Made by a program: the position numbers and the translations under genes. A stretch of 64,000 nt of DNA from Candidatus Binatia bacterium (GTDB taxonomy: Bacteria; Desulfobacterota; Binatia; UBA12015), in assembly GCA_029243485.1 (NCBI GenBank), contig JAQWRY010000028.1, positions 205,200 through 269,199 of the forward strand, in the 5' to 3' direction. Below are positions 45,040-54,774 of the stretch, in pieces. Numbering within the stretch: the first letter of the stretch is position 1; every line of letters begins with the position of its first letter. The notes below the pieces were generated by a model. It was not told the DNA's origin. It saw only the letters and a list, made by a program, of their open reading frames with translations, and ran no database searches.

Positions 45040-45200
45040 GGCCGCACGATAGGCCGCAGGAAGGCTTGGCGGCAACCGATGGTCGGTTCGCGGTCGGTTC
45101 CATGGATCCCCGGAACGAACCTGCCTATAGTGCGTGACACGGGTGGCCCGTTTGCGTCGCTCGGCCGCAGAGGTACGCGGAACACCCAAGGAGCCCGCCC

Positions 45201-46721
45201 ATGATCTACGACAATCCAGGCCACGCGAACTCGCCGGTCAAGTTCAAGTCGCGCTACGAGAACTACATCGGGGGCGAGTGGATCGCGCCGGTCAAGGGCG
45301 AGTACTTTCCGAACATCACGCCGGTGACTGGTGAGGTCATCTGCGAGATCCCTCGTTCGTCCGCGGCGGATGTCGAGCGGGCGTTGGATGCGGCGCACGC
45401 CGCGAGCGATGCGTGGGGCCAGACCGCTGCAGCAGAACGTTCGGGGATCCTCCTGCAGGTCGCCGACCGCATCGAGGCGAACCTGGAGATGCTCGCGGTT
45501 GCCGAGACGTGGGACAATGGAAAGGGTGTGCGGGAAACCCTCGCGGCTGATCTTCCGCTAGCCGTCGATCACTTCCGCTACTTCGCCGGTTGCATCCGCG
45601 CCCAGGAGGGCGGTCTCGCGGAGATCGACTCGACCACGGTGTCGTACCACATCCACGAACCGCTCGGGGTCGTCGGTCAGATCATTCCGTGGAACTTTCC
45701 GATCCTGATGGCCGCGTGGAAGCTTGCGCCGGCATTGGCTGCGGGCAACTGCGTCGTTTTGAAGCCGGCTGAGCAAACGCCTGCGTCGATCTTGCTCGTG
45801 ATGGAGTTGATTGGAGATCTCTTCCCCGCGGGCGTCCTCAACGTGGTCAACGGCTACGGTGAGGAGGCCGGCAAGGCGCTTGCGACGAGCGAGCGGATCG
45901 CGAAGATCGCGTTTACGGGATCGACCGCGGTTGGTTCGCAGATCCTGAAGTATGCCGCGGACAACATCATTCCGTCCACGGTGGAGTTGGGTGGCAAGTC
46001 GCCGAACATCTACTTCGAAGACGTCCTCGACCAGGAAGACGAGTACGTGAGCAAGGCCGTCGAGGGCATGGTGCTCGCGTTCTTGAACCAGGGCGAGGTT
46101 TGCACGTGCCCGTCGCGGGGCCTCGTGCACGAGTCGATCTACGAGCGCTTCATGGAGATGGTCGTCGCGCGCACCAATGAGATCAAACGGGGGAATCCGC
46201 TCGACACCGAGACGATGGTTGGTGCGCAGGCGTCCGCAGAACAGTTTGAGAAGATCATGGGCTACATGAAGGTCGCCCGGGACGAGGGCGCGAAGGTTCT
46301 GATTGGCGGTGGCGTCGAGGAGATGTCCGATGGCTTCTCGGGCGGTTTCTACATTCAGCCCACGATTTTCGAGGGCCGCAACGACATGCGCGTCTTCCAG
46401 GAGGAGATCTTCGGCCCCGTCATCAGCGTTGCGACGTTTAAAGACGAGGCCGAGGCGCTCGCGATCGCGAACGACACGATCTACGGCCTGGGTGCCGGCG
46501 TATGGACGCGCGACATGAACCGGGCGTACCGCATGGGTCGGAATATCAAGGCCGGGCGCGTGTGGACGAACTGCTACCACGCCTATCCCGCGCACGCGGC
46601 CTTCGGCGGTTACAAGAAGTCCGGCGTCGGCCGTGAGACGCACAAGATGGCCCTGGAGCACTACCAGCAGACGAAGAATCTTCTGGTTAGCTACGGAACG
46701 AGCCCGCTGGGGTTCTTCTAG
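45201..46721 (+). CDS. Aldehyde dehydrogenase, ExaC/AldB-type
   Basis: 506 residues of the class I ALDH/acetaldehyde dehydrogenase group. Motifs: [20 protein letters not shown] (catalytic Asn), [23 protein letters not shown] (Glu) and [11 protein letters not shown] (nucleophile Cys, here CTC). N-terminal [10 protein letters not shown] matches the AldB/ExaC subfamily that oxidises acetaldehyde and medium-chain aldehydes in alcohol-degrading bacteria. AAGGAG sits 7 nt before ATG 45201. Its stop shares a CTAG with the stop of a minus-strand receptor remnant. Confidence 0.93.
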   Translation: MIYDNPGHANSPVKFKSRYENYIGGEWIAPVKGEYFPNITPVTGEVICEIPRSSAADVERALDAAHAASDAWGQTAAAERSGILLQVADRIEANLEMLAVAETWDNGKGVRETLAADLPLAVDHFRYFAGCIRAQEGGLAEIDSTTVSYHIHEPLGVVGQIIPWNFPILMAAWKLAPALAAGNCVVLKPAEQTPASILLVMELIGDLFPAGVLNVVNGYGEEAGKALATSERIAKIAFTGSTAVGSQILKYAADNIIPSTVELGGKSPNIYFEDVLDQEDEYVSKAVEGMVLAFLNQGEVCTCPSRGLVHESIYERFMEMVVARTNEIKRGNPLDTETMVGAQASAEQFEKIMGYMKVARDEGAKVLIGGGVEEMSDGFSGGFYIQPTIFEGRNDMRVFQEEIFGPVISVATFKDEAEALAIANDTIYGLGAGVWTRDMNRAYRMGRNIKAGRVWTNCYHAYPAHAAFGGYKKSGVGRETHKMALEHYQQTKNLLVSYGTSPLGFF

Positions 46722-46849
46722 AACCGATAGCTTAGCTCTCCGCCGAACGTTCGCGGCACCTGGTACCAGCGTTGGACGGACCCGAACGCGGAGGCGAGAG
46801 TCAACGACCCGAACGATACGGACCGGCCGGAAACCGCGGCCGGCGTTGC
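46718..46849 (-). pseudogene. TonB-dependent receptor C-terminal fragment
   Basis: Only about 40 codons remain on the minus strand: [32 protein letters not shown], then TAG. The final beta-strand 'xxPRTFGxxLxYRF' ending in Phe is the insertion signal of TonB-dependent outer-membrane receptors. An in-frame TGA lies just upstream (46850-46852), and the rest of the barrel and plug are gone. It ends inside the aldehyde dehydrogenase stop. The remaining bases to 46980 show no recognised gene. Confidence 0.5.
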
Positions 46850-46980
46850 TCACTGGCTCTACCTGTTCAACGGCCTGACGGAGCTATTCACCGCGTACGC
46901 CCGGGTCCGCGAGGAAGGCATCACGCCGACACATACAAGGGCGAGGTTCCGGATTTCTCGCGTGCGATGGAGGAGCCGTC

Positions 46981-48084
46981 TTAGAAGACGACCACGCCTC
47001 GGGCGTCCTGGCCTTGGTGCATCTTCTCGACCGCTTCGTTGATGTCCTCGAGTGCGAAGTGGTGGGTGATGAGCTCGTCGAGCTTGAGGCGCCCCTGTTG
47101 GTAGAGGCCGATCGCAAGGGGGATGTCCTTGGTCGGTCGTGAGGTTCCGTACAGGCAGGCCATGAGCGTCTTCTCCGTCGACGAGATGTCGGCGGCGGGG
47201 AGGGTGATCTCGGCGGTGGACGGGTGTACCCCGATCGCGACCAGCGTGCCGTCGACGCACAGGGAGTCCCAGCCTGTCCGGACGACCTCGGGGATGCCGA
47301 CGACCTCGAACACGTAGTCGGCACCCATGCCGCCCGTCAGTTCACGGACGCGGGTCGGGACGTCGACACCCGGCCCACTCTGGATGCTGTGTGTCGCACC
47401 GAACTCGCGCGCCATCGCGAGCTTGGCTTCGTGCAGATCGACCGCCACGACCTTGCCGGCGTTCGCCATCGCCGCGGTTTGAATCACGTTCAGCCCGACG
47501 CCGCCGCAGCCGAGAACGACGACGGACTTCCCGGCTTGCACCTTGGCCCGATTCAGGACGGCCGACATCCCGGTGAGCACGCCGCAGCCCGTGAGGCAGG
47601 CCGCTTCGAACGGGACTTCCTTGTCGATTGGGACGGCGTGCTTCTCGCTGCAGATGAGTTCCTCGGCGAGAGTGCCGATCGACGCGAACTGGTGGATGTC
47701 GCGCCCGGCGGAGTCCTTCGCCCGCAGCGAGCCGTCGGGGTTCTTGCCGGAGAAGATCGTGCTGAGACCCCAGAGGCAGAGGTTGGGGCGTCCCTTTACG
47801 CAGTTGTCGCACACGCCGCAGTGAATCAGCGCGGAGAGGACGACGTGGTCCCCGACCCTTGTTTGAGTGACCTCGTCACCGACCTCCAGCACGATGCCCG
47901 CGCCCTCGTGGCCGAGAATCATCGGCAACGGGAAGGGCAGGGCGCCCGTTTGGACGGCGACATCGGAGTGGCATAGCCCGGTGGCCTTCACCTGCACGCG
48001 GATGTCCCGGGGGCCGATGTCGCCGATCTGGATGTCGACGACCTCGATCGGCTGATTGTACTCGTAGCTTACGGCTGCCTTCAC
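46981..48084 (-). CDS. Zn-dependent alcohol dehydrogenase (class III-like MDR)
   Basis: 367 residues from GTG 48084. Zinc ligands: GLCHSD, GHEGAG, HCGVCDNCVKGRPNLC (structural lobe) and GCGVLTG. Rossmann motif GCGGVGLNVIQ. Closest in pattern to the mycobacterial/deltaproteobacterial NDMA-dependent or benzyl-alcohol dehydrogenase group; it is a relative of the enzyme at 21249-22337 but not a recent duplicate. Cotranscribed with the cupin gene 12 nt upstream. Next to the ExaC-type ALDH, so an alcohol-to-acid function is plausible. Confidence 0.9.
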   Translation of the reverse strand: MKAAVSYEYNQPIEVVDIQIGDIGPRDIRVQVKATGLCHSDVAVQTGALPFPLPMILGHEGAGIVLEVGDEVTQTRVGDHVVLSALIHCGVCDNCVKGRPNLCLWGLSTIFSGKNPDGSLRAKDSAGRDIHQFASIGTLAEELICSEKHAVPIDKEVPFEAACLTGCGVLTGMSAVLNRAKVQAGKSVVVLGCGGVGLNVIQTAAMANAGKVVAVDLHEAKLAMAREFGATHSIQSGPGVDVPTRVRELTGGMGADYVFEVVGIPEVVRTGWDSLCVDGTLVAIGVHPSTAEITLPAADISSTEKTLMACLYGTSRPTKDIPLAIGLYQQGRLKLDELITHHFALEDINEAVEKMHQGQDARGVVVF

Positions 48085-48096
48085 GGTGTGCTCGGG

Positions 48097-48462
48097 CTAG
48101 TCGAACGAGGGAAAGGGGCCCTTCGGCTCCTTCGGGATGATGCCTTGGAGGAGATCGATCGGATCGCGCAGGCTCACGATGTAAACGACTCGATCGGTCA
48201 CTTCGCCCTCCGCATGCCAGGCTCCCTTCGGGATGTCGAGCCTGTCGCCCGAAGAGATGAGAACCCGCTCTCCTTCCTCGTCGAGGAGGTAGGTCTCACC
48301 CTCGATGACGTACCCGATCACGTCGTGGTCGTGGTAGTGAATCGGCAACTCCGGCGACTTGCCGGACACGAACGTGTGCGGCCAGAAGCCGGTCTTGCCG
48401 ATGTCCGCCATGACTTCGTCTCGCGAGCTGAAGTAGCCCTTCTCAATCACCATCTTCGACAT
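48097..48462 (-). CDS. Cupin-domain protein
   Basis: 121 residues. A single cupin barrel with the metal motif HYHDHDVIGYVIEGET near residues 42-57 (two His plus Glu) and second-motif region GDRLDIPKGAWHAEG with the fourth His. The gene has a strong GGAGGAG site 7 nt before ATG 48462. It precedes the Zn-alcohol dehydrogenase and probably is cotranscribed. Exact role unknown; often an isomerase or binding protein accompanying a dehydrogenase. Confidence 0.85.
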   Translation of the reverse strand: MSKMVIEKGYFSSRDEVMADIGKTGFWPHTFVSGKSPELPIHYHDHDVIGYVIEGETYLLDEEGERVLISSGDRLDIPKGAWHAEGEVTDRVVYIVSLRDPIDLLQGIIPKEPKGPFPSFD

Positions 48463-48519
48463 GTGGGTGCTCCTCCGTGGTCCGGGTGCATCTTGGCATG
48501 GATGGCGGCGCGAGTCCGC

Positions 48520-48915
48520 TCAGGCCGTCGCCGCCTGGTAGAATAGCCCAAGGCAGCAGCCCCACCCGGTCAGGAATACACCGGTCCGCGCCGAGGGAAT
48601 GTCCGCGAGGTACATTGCCGCGTACGCAACGCGCGCGACGACGAAGGTGATCGCGAGTGTTGCGGATGCACCCGCCGGGTCCGCTCCTGCGACGTGTGCC
48701 GTGAGCACGGCCGCGGTGAACACCGCGAAGGCCTCCCAGGAGTTCGCCTGGGCTCCGAGGGCGCGGGCCGCGATGCCTCCGAGTTGGAGCGCCTGCACGC
48801 GCGGGTGGTTCGCGTCGAGCTTGCCGAGTTGCTGGACACGGAGGTAGGCGCCGGTCCCCGCCAGCACGTACGGGAGGAGTGACGCGACGAATACGCACCA
48901 AAGAGGAGTGGTCAT
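48520..48915 (-). CDS. MAPEG-family membrane protein
   Basis: 131 residues with four hydrophobic helices. The motif NSWEAFAVFTAAVL resembles the MAPEG (membrane-associated proteins in eicosanoid and glutathione metabolism) family, including the R-V-A-Y-A-A-M-Y-L block near the C-terminus. Bacterial MAPEG proteins may act in glutathione-linked detoxification. Another MAPEG gene is at 58593-59042. Upstream of it lies a wrecked sigma-factor gene on the same strand. Confidence 0.85.
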   Translation of the reverse strand: MTTPLWCVFVASLLPYVLAGTGAYLRVQQLGKLDANHPRVQALQLGGIAARALGAQANSWEAFAVFTAAVLTAHVAGADPAGASATLAITFVVARVAYAAMYLADIPSARTGVFLTGWGCCLGLFYQAATA

Positions 48916-48979
48916 CGGCCTCGCCTATAGGAATCCGGGCCGTTTGTAGAGCCCGGTGCGGCGCGCTCGGCGAGGGGCG

Positions 48980-49410
48980 CTACTCCGCGCGTTCGCAGTC
49001 CAGCACCTGGTCGCTCAGCCGGTAGCCCCAGTCGCGCACAGGGAACCCCAATTCGTCCGTGACCTCGCGCTGCGTCTCCGGGCAGAGACAGGAGTCGCGG
49101 ATCCGAGACACGCGTCCGTCCAGCTCTTCGAGGCGGCAGAGCCACTCGACACTTTCTCCGCCGTCCCGGGGCAATCAGATCACGATGATGGGCTCGCCGA
49201 GAAAGATTCATCGCTCGCGCGCTGCTCACGCGCGGGCTTCTGCGCCTCGAGCGCGGCCGGCTCGTGGCCGAAGAGGGACTTCTGGACCCAGTCGTCGCGA
49301 CTCACGGCGTGGTCGCGCTCCTGCGGTGGTAGCAACGTGAGGATCGTGCGCCCGGCGTCGCGAGTGGCCCCGGGAATCCGGTCTTCCGCGACGGCACGTC
49401 GGCCGATCAT
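48980..49410 (-). pseudogene. ECF-type RNA polymerase sigma factor with C-terminal extension, remnant
   Basis: Upstream piece: GATRDAGRTILTLLPPQERD, like the sigma-4 'LPPQERAAVVLKDVF' helix start. Then, after loss of the rest of region 4, comes FLGEPIIVI, an in-frame TGA, PRDGGESVEWLCRLEELDGR, VSRIRDSCLCPETQREVTDE and LGFPVRDWGYR. The last block is the SnoaL-like C-terminal tail of large ECF sigma factors ('GRVSRIRDYxFCPETLxEV'). The DNA-binding and core-binding regions are gone. Confidence 0.6.
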
Positions 49411-49433
49411 CCAACCGCATCGGGGCGCAAGGG

Positions 49434-49979
49434 GTGAGAGAAGTCCTGTTGGTGCGAGTCGAAATCTTTGGTGCCGTGGTGGTGGCGGCTGTCGTCGGGG
49501 TGGCGTCCTTCGCGCATGGGCCGGCGGAGGGCGGGGTCGGAGTGGAGGCCGCAGAGCTTCCGCGGTCGGGAGAGTACTCGGCCCGCCACCGCATCTCGGG
49601 TCGGTTTCAAGGTGTGAACCTCGTCGACGGTGTGGCCGCGGCGACGCTCGAGTTCGTCGTGGACGTCATCAGCGACGAAGCGCTCGGGTTCCTACACGGT
49701 GCGAAAGGGCATCGCATCGGAATCGCGCTCTATCAGAGTGACGGTCCCACCGGGTCCGGGGCCTGCTCGTTCAAGGATCCCGAGGGCGACGGCTTGTTCA
49801 TGCGCTTCGTGGAGGGTCGGTACACGTCGAGTGCAACCGTGGAGTCGACCGGCGGGACCGGCAAATACGCGGAGATCGAGGTGCGGCAGACGCACCGCAC
49901 CCTGTACTGCGGCGAGTTCCAAGGGGGCCGGTTCGAGGCGCGCGGTGTGCGCGCCGGAGTCTGGCAGAGGGCGGAATAG
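49434..49979 (+). CDS. Secreted protein of unknown function, barrel-like
   Basis: 181 residues from GTG 49434. An N-terminal hydrophobic segment (FGAVVVAAVVGVASFAHG) is likely a signal peptide. The mature part is beta-rich with ACSFKDPEGDGLFMRF, then ESTGGTGKYAEIEVRQ. 'D.DGD....G.GKY.' is a pattern of lipocalin/allene-oxide-cyclase-like barrels, but the family is not recognised. It has two Cys in the mature part. It stands in front of topA with 243 nt between them; no shared operon is evident. Confidence 0.6.
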   Translation: MREVLLVRVEIFGAVVVAAVVGVASFAHGPAEGGVGVEAAELPRSGEYSARHRISGRFQGVNLVDGVAAATLEFVVDVISDEALGFLHGAKGHRIGIALYQSDGPTGSGACSFKDPEGDGLFMRFVEGRYTSSATVESTGGTGKYAEIEVRQTHRTLYCGEFQGGRFEARGVRAGVWQRAE

Positions 49980-50222
49980 CGCACTTTTCTCGGGGCGGCT
50001 CCTCGCCGAGACTGGGAGGCTCGACCCCATGGCGTCCGCGCGTGCGTCCGCGGTGGAATCGGCGGATGACCTTGGGAAAGTGCCCGGCCGGCCAGCGTCG
50101 CGCCGCTCCGGCATTTTGCTGGGAAAACGGGCGATCCGGGCGCAGACGGCGGGGGCTCCCCTTGGGCACTAAAGAGCCCGCCTCTTGACAATTGCCCGCC
50201 GGATGCCCAACCGAGAGACCCA

Positions 50223-53012
50223 ATGTCCCGGCCTCTCGTCGTCGTCGAGTCTCCCGCCAAGGCGAAGACCCTCTCCAAATTCCTGGGGGACGGTTTCGAC
50301 GTCCGCGCCTCGGTCGGTCATGTCGCCGATTTGCCCTCCAAGGGCCTAAACATCGATGTCGACAACGGTTTCAAGCCGACCTACGAGCTGACCGAGCGGG
50401 GCAAGACGGTCGTCAAAGAGCTCAAGGGCGCGCTCAAGGAAGCCTCCGAACTCTATCTCGCGACGGATGAAGACCGCGAGGGTGAGGCGATCGCATGGCA
50501 TCTGTTGGAGTATCTGAAGCCCAAGGTGCCCGTAAAACGGATGGTTTTCCATGAGGTCAACAAGTCCGCCATCGAACACGCGGTCGAGAATCCCCGCGAC
50601 CTCGACTACGGCCTCGTGGATGCCGCCGAAACCCGGCGGCTTCTGGATCGGCTCTATGGATACGAGGTGTCGCCGGTGCTGTGGCGGCGCGTCAATCGAG
50701 GATTGTCCGCGGGACGGGTGCAGAGCCCGTCGGTCCGGCTGATCGTCGCGCGCGAGCGCGAGCGCATCAAGTTCGTCACCGCCGACTACTGGGACATCGA
50801 TCTCGTGACCGGCACCACGCCGTCGTTCGACGCGAGGCTCGTCGCGGTCGACGGTGCGAAGGTCGCCTCAGGTAAGGATTTCGACGACCAGGGCAACGCA
50901 TCGAGCAAGGTGGTCGCGGTCGGCGAGGTTCGCGCGCGAGCGCTGGCGGCGGGCCTCGAAGGTGCCGCGTTCGCCGTTCGTTCGGTCGAAGAGAAGCCGT
51001 ACCGCTCGTCGCCGAAAGCGCCGTTCATGACCTCCACCCTCCAGCAGGAGGGCGGTCGGAAGCTGCGGCTGTCGGCCTCGCAGGTCATGCGCGTTGCGCA
51101 GGGGCTCTATGAGCGCGGCTTCATCACCTACATGCGTACGGACAACGTCGTCCTGTCGGACGAGGCGATGCAGGCGGCCCGCGGGGCGGTCGAGAGCGAG
51201 TACGGCGCGAACTACCTGAACGCGGCACCGAAGCAGTATTCCTCGAAGGTCAAGAACGCGCAGGAGGCGCACGAGGCGATCCGTCCCGCCACGCCGTTCC
51301 GCGGCCCGGACCTCGTCTCTGGGGAACTCAACAGCCAGGAACTCGCGCTCTACCGGCTGGTGTGGCAGCGTACGCTCGCGTCGCAGATGGCCGACGCGGC
51401 CGGTGTCACGGTTTCGGTTCGCGTCGCGGCGACCGTGACCGAATCAACCTCGGGCAACAAGGCTGATTGCGAGTTTGCGGCTTCCGGTACGACGATCATC
51501 TTCCCCGGCTACCGGGCCGTCTACGTGGCGTCGAAGGAAGAAACCGGGGAAGACGCCGCCGAGAAGGAGGCTCTGCTTCCGCCCCTTCAGCATGGCGACT
51601 CGGTTTCGATCGACTCGATCACCCCGAACGGGCACACGACGACCCCGCCGGCGCGATTCACCGAAGCCTCGCTCGTGAAACGGCTCGAGGAGTTGGGCAT
51701 CGGCCGGCCGTCCACCTGGGCTTCGATCATCCAGACCGTTCAGGATCGCGGCTACGTCTGGAAGAAGGGCCAAGCCCTCGTGCCGACGTGGACGGCGTTT
51801 GCGGTGATCCGTCTCCTCGAAGAGCACTTCAACGCCATCGTCGACTACGACTTCACCGCTTCGATCGACACGGATCTCGATGCGATTGCCCGTGGCGATC
51901 GTCAGAAGGACAAGTGGCTGAAGCGCTTCTACTTCGGCGACACGGGTGACGGCGACACCGAGGCGATCACGGCCGAGGCCGGCGCGGGGGACGATGCGCT
52001 GCTCGGCCTGAAGCGCTTGGTCGAGGGAAACCTGGACCAGATCGACGCCGCAGAGATCAACACGTTCCCACTCGGAGACGATGCGGACGGCAACCTGGTC
52101 GTGGTGAAGCCCGGCAAGTACGGTCCGTACGTCAAGCGAGGCGAGGACACCGCCAGTGTTCCCGACGACCTGACGCCCGACGAGCTCACGATCGAGAAAG
52201 CGCTCGAGTTGCTGGCCGCGCCCAAGACCACCGATCCGATCGGTGAGCTCGCCGGACTGCCGGTGTACGCGAAGAACGGCCGCTACGGTCCGTACGTGCA
52301 GTGGGGCGACCACGACAATCCTCCTCCCGGCATGGAGAAGCCGAAGATGTCGTCGCTCTTCAAGACGATGGTCTTGGAGGCGGTGACGATGAAGGACGCG
52401 AAGTCGCTCCTCGAGCTGCCGCGGCACCTCGGTGACGATCCCGCGGACGGTGTCGGTATCTTTGCGAACAACGGTCGCTATGGGCCGTATGTCGTAAAGG
52501 AGAAGGACTACCGGAACATCGACACCGAAGAGCAGCTCTTCGAGATCTCGCTCGACGAAGCTCTCGGGATCTTCAGTGAGCCGAAGGTCTACAAGCGCCG
52601 CGGGCAGAACATGGCCGCGAAGGGACCGCTCAAGGAGTTCGATGCCGACCCGGTGAGCGAGAAGAAGGTCGTCGCCAGGGACGGTCGTTTCGGCATCTAC
52701 GTCACCGATGGCGAGACGAACGCGTCGCTCGGCAAGGGAGACCGTCTCGAGGAGATGACCCCGGAGCGGGCGTACGAGCTGCTCGCGATCCGTCGCGAGG
52801 CGATCATCGCGAAGGGCGGCGTGCCGGGGAAAAAGGCCAAGGCGACGAAGAAGAAGGCCGCGTCGAAGAAGAAGGCGGCGTCCAAGACGAAAACGGCCGC
52901 GAAGAAGGCCGCCGCGAAGAAGAAGGCCCCCGCGAAGAAGAAGGCGTCCGCGAAGAAGAAGGCGGCGAAGGCGCTCGAGGCGGAGACCGTCACCGGGGAG
53001 GCCGGGGCCTGA
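50223..53012 (+). CDS. topA: DNA topoisomerase I
   Basis: 929 residues. The Toprim domain starts at VVVESPAKAKTLSKFLG with DEDREGEAIAWHL; the active Tyr is residue 303 in GFITYMRTDN. After the type IA core (to about residue 590) come repeated TopA C-terminal modules (GRYGPYVKRGED, GRYGPYVQWGDHDN, GRYGPYVVKEKD, and a fourth). No four-Cys zinc ribbons are visible. The last about 60 residues are a Lys/Ala tail (KKKAASKKKAASK...), as in actinobacteria and some deltaproteobacteria. It relaxes negative supercoils. Confidence 0.95.
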   Translation: MSRPLVVVESPAKAKTLSKFLGDGFDVRASVGHVADLPSKGLNIDVDNGFKPTYELTERGKTVVKELKGALKEASELYLATDEDREGEAIAWHLLEYLKPKVPVKRMVFHEVNKSAIEHAVENPRDLDYGLVDAAETRRLLDRLYGYEVSPVLWRRVNRGLSAGRVQSPSVRLIVARERERIKFVTADYWDIDLVTGTTPSFDARLVAVDGAKVASGKDFDDQGNASSKVVAVGEVRARALAAGLEGAAFAVRSVEEKPYRSSPKAPFMTSTLQQEGGRKLRLSASQVMRVAQGLYERGFITYMRTDNVVLSDEAMQAARGAVESEYGANYLNAAPKQYSSKVKNAQEAHEAIRPATPFRGPDLVSGELNSQELALYRLVWQRTLASQMADAAGVTVSVRVAATVTESTSGNKADCEFAASGTTIIFPGYRAVYVASKEETGEDAAEKEALLPPLQHGDSVSIDSITPNGHTTTPPARFTEASLVKRLEELGIGRPSTWASIIQTVQDRGYVWKKGQALVPTWTAFAVIRLLEEHFNAIVDYDFTASIDTDLDAIARGDRQKDKWLKRFYFGDTGDGDTEAITAEAGAGDDALLGLKRLVEGNLDQIDAAEINTFPLGDDADGNLVVVKPGKYGPYVKRGEDTASVPDDLTPDELTIEKALELLAAPKTTDPIGELAGLPVYAKNGRYGPYVQWGDHDNPPPGMEKPKMSSLFKTMVLEAVTMKDAKSLLELPRHLGDDPADGVGIFANNGRYGPYVVKEKDYRNIDTEEQLFEISLDEALGIFSEPKVYKRRGQNMAAKGPLKEFDADPVSEKKVVARDGRFGIYVTDGETNASLGKGDRLEEMTPERAYELLAIRREAIIAKGGVPGKKAKATKKKAASKKKAASKTKTAAKKAAAKKKAPAKKKASAKKKAAKALEAETVTGEAGA

Positions 53013-53032
53013 CGTTCTCGCTCGGCCGCGGC

Positions 53033-53731
53033 TCAGACCTCGCCGGTCAGTGAGGCGCGCTGCGAGAGTTCGATCCAGTTTCCGTCGGGGTCCCGCACGA
53101 AGGAGATTCGCGCGACCTTCCCCAGCGTGAGTGGCGGGAAGCCCTCCATGCCGCCGCGAGAGACGATCTCGCCGTGTACGGCGTCGACGTCCCACACCTG
53201 GATCGTCATGTAGCGAAACCCGGGGGCGCGCATCTTGCCGTTGTTCGCCTCGACCACGTCTCGGGGTACGCCGGGATCGTGAGCGAAGTGCAGGATCGAT
53301 CCGCCGATCCCGTAGGCTCGCTCCCCGCGCGGCTGGAGTTCGAGCACCTCCGTGTAGAAGCGGTGCTGCGCGGCCTCGTCTCGGACGCCCAGGAAGAGCC
53401 CGATTCCCTCGACGCCGTCGGTTCCGGGCGGCACGAGCCGTACGTGGTTGCCTTCCGGATCGACGAGGCGACGCTCTTCGGTCAGCCCCGGGCGTGCGAT
53501 CCACAGTTCACGGTAGCCCGATGGCCTCGCCGGCGGCAGCGGGTCTCGCGCGTGGTTGATCTTCATCACCGATCCGTTCATGCCGTGCCGGAGTTGGTGG
53601 GTCCCGCCGCCTGCCGGTAGCTTCTCTTGGAAGGGGAGCCCGACCTCGTTCTGCCAGAAGGCGAGCATGCGGTTGCGGTCGTTGGTGTAGAGCCCGAAGT
53701 CGATGACATCCTTCGCGAGCCTGATCGTCAT
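53033..53731 (-). CDS. VOC-superfamily protein with two glyoxalase-type modules
   Basis: 232 residues from ATG 53731. Two beta-alpha-beta-beta-beta modules: residues about 8-115 (VIDFGLYTNDRNRMLAFWQN) and 120-225 (GIGLFLGVRDEAAQHRFYTE). C-terminal ISFVRDPDGNWIELSQR supplies the typical metal Glu. The VOC superfamily includes glyoxalase I and extradiol dioxygenases; which one applies is unknown. Convergent with topA. Confidence 0.85.
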   Translation of the reverse strand: MTIRLAKDVIDFGLYTNDRNRMLAFWQNEVGLPFQEKLPAGGGTHQLRHGMNGSVMKINHARDPLPPARPSGYRELWIARPGLTEERRLVDPEGNHVRLVPPGTDGVEGIGLFLGVRDEAAQHRFYTEVLELQPRGERAYGIGGSILHFAHDPGVPRDVVEANNGKMRAPGFRYMTIQVWDVDAVHGEIVSRGGMEGFPPLTLGKVARISFVRDPDGNWIELSQRASLTGEV

Positions 53732-53826
53732 TGCACGGTGATCCTCCTCGGTGACAGGGAAACACAAAGGCACCGGATTACGAGGCCGCCACGCGAGGCG
53801 GCAGGGATACGCGCGACCGTTTCGTG

Positions 53827-54104
53827 CTACCGAAGCTCGACTGCGAGCGCCGTAAGGTGCGCGCTGATGTCGTGCACGACCGTCAGGCCGGTCTCGAAGG
53901 TCGAGCCGCCCGCCGTTGGGCAGCATCCTCCGGGTGTCGTGAATGGGAAACCGCTCGGGATGCAGTCTGCCGGATCGATGATCTCCGAGTCGTCGACGCG
54001 GGGGAAGTGGCTGACGACGGTGCCGGCGGCGACCTTTGGAGGGATCTCCGTGTTGTCGCGCACGGCGAAATCGTTTCGGCTGGGATGGAAGAAGGTGGTC
54101 CTGG
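53827..54104 (-). pseudogene. C-terminal fragment of an unrecognised secreted protein
   Basis: Minus-strand frame reading VRDNTEIPPKVAAGTVVSHF, PRVDDSEIIDPADCIPSGFP, FTTPGGCCPTAGG and VHDISAHLTALAVELR, then stop. Paired Cys and Pro/Gly-rich text suggest an exported enzyme's C-terminus, but I do not recognise the family. Upstream, the frame is the antisense of the deacylase remnant, so the gene's N-terminal portion is lost at about 54104-54120. Confidence 0.45.
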
Positions 54105-54125
54105 GGACCGGGCCACGGCATGGGG

Positions 54126-54741
54126 GATCTGCCCTACGACGAACGTTTGAAGGAACTCCGCAAACCCGAGGTGCGCGCGCACCCTCGCGGAAAAAGTCGT
54201 CCCGGCCACGGCGATGATGGCGATCATGCACGCGTCACTTGAGCGGATCTTCCCGCTTTCGGACTCGCCGAATTGCGAACCGGCGACCGAGATGAGTATC
54301 GCTGCGATCGCGATGCTCACGCATCCCAAGACGGTCCTGGGGCTGTCCGATGGCGGGGCGCATGTAGGCATCATCTGCTGCGGCTCGATGCCTACATTCA
54401 TGCTGACCCACTGGGTTCGGGATCGCCCGGGTGAGAGGTTGTCTCTCGAGCAGGCGGTCCACATTCAGACCGAGCGCACCGCGAAGCTCTTCGACTTTGA
54501 GGACCGTGGCGTGCTCGCATCCGGCTATCTGGCAGACGTGAACGTCATCGACTTCGAGCGCCTGAGAATGGCCCCCCGGCGATGGCCTACGATTTCCCGG
54601 CCGGTGGGAAGCGCCTCACTAAGGGTGCGACCGTCTACGTGGCGACGTCGAAGTCGGGTGAGATCATCCGGGAGAACGATGCGAGCACCGGCGCGCATCC
54701 CGAGAAGCTGCTGCGCGGGCCGCAGGAACGACCTCACGCCT
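54126..54741 (+). pseudogene. N-acyl-D-amino-acid deacylase (amidohydrolase) remnant
   Basis: Sense starts mid-protein: LPYDERLKELRKPEVRAH, then, in a new frame from 54214, CEPATEMSIAAIAM. A deletion follows, then LTHPKTVLGLSDGGAHVG, FMLTHWVRDRPGERLSLEQA and DRGVLASGYLADVNVIDFER. A further frameshift near 54572 leads to AYDFPAGGKRLTKGATVY and the C-terminal end. 'GLSDGGAHVG' is the conserved Asp-His site of D-aminoacylases. The metal-binding N-terminal half is missing. Confidence 0.75.
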
Positions 54742-54774
54742 GACGCGTCCCAACCAGGCTCGAACGAGAGCGAC

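Noticed and set aside
51444..53504. A 686-codon minus-strand open frame opposite topA
   Set aside because: Lies wholly over the topA coding end and the VOC gene; no motifs.
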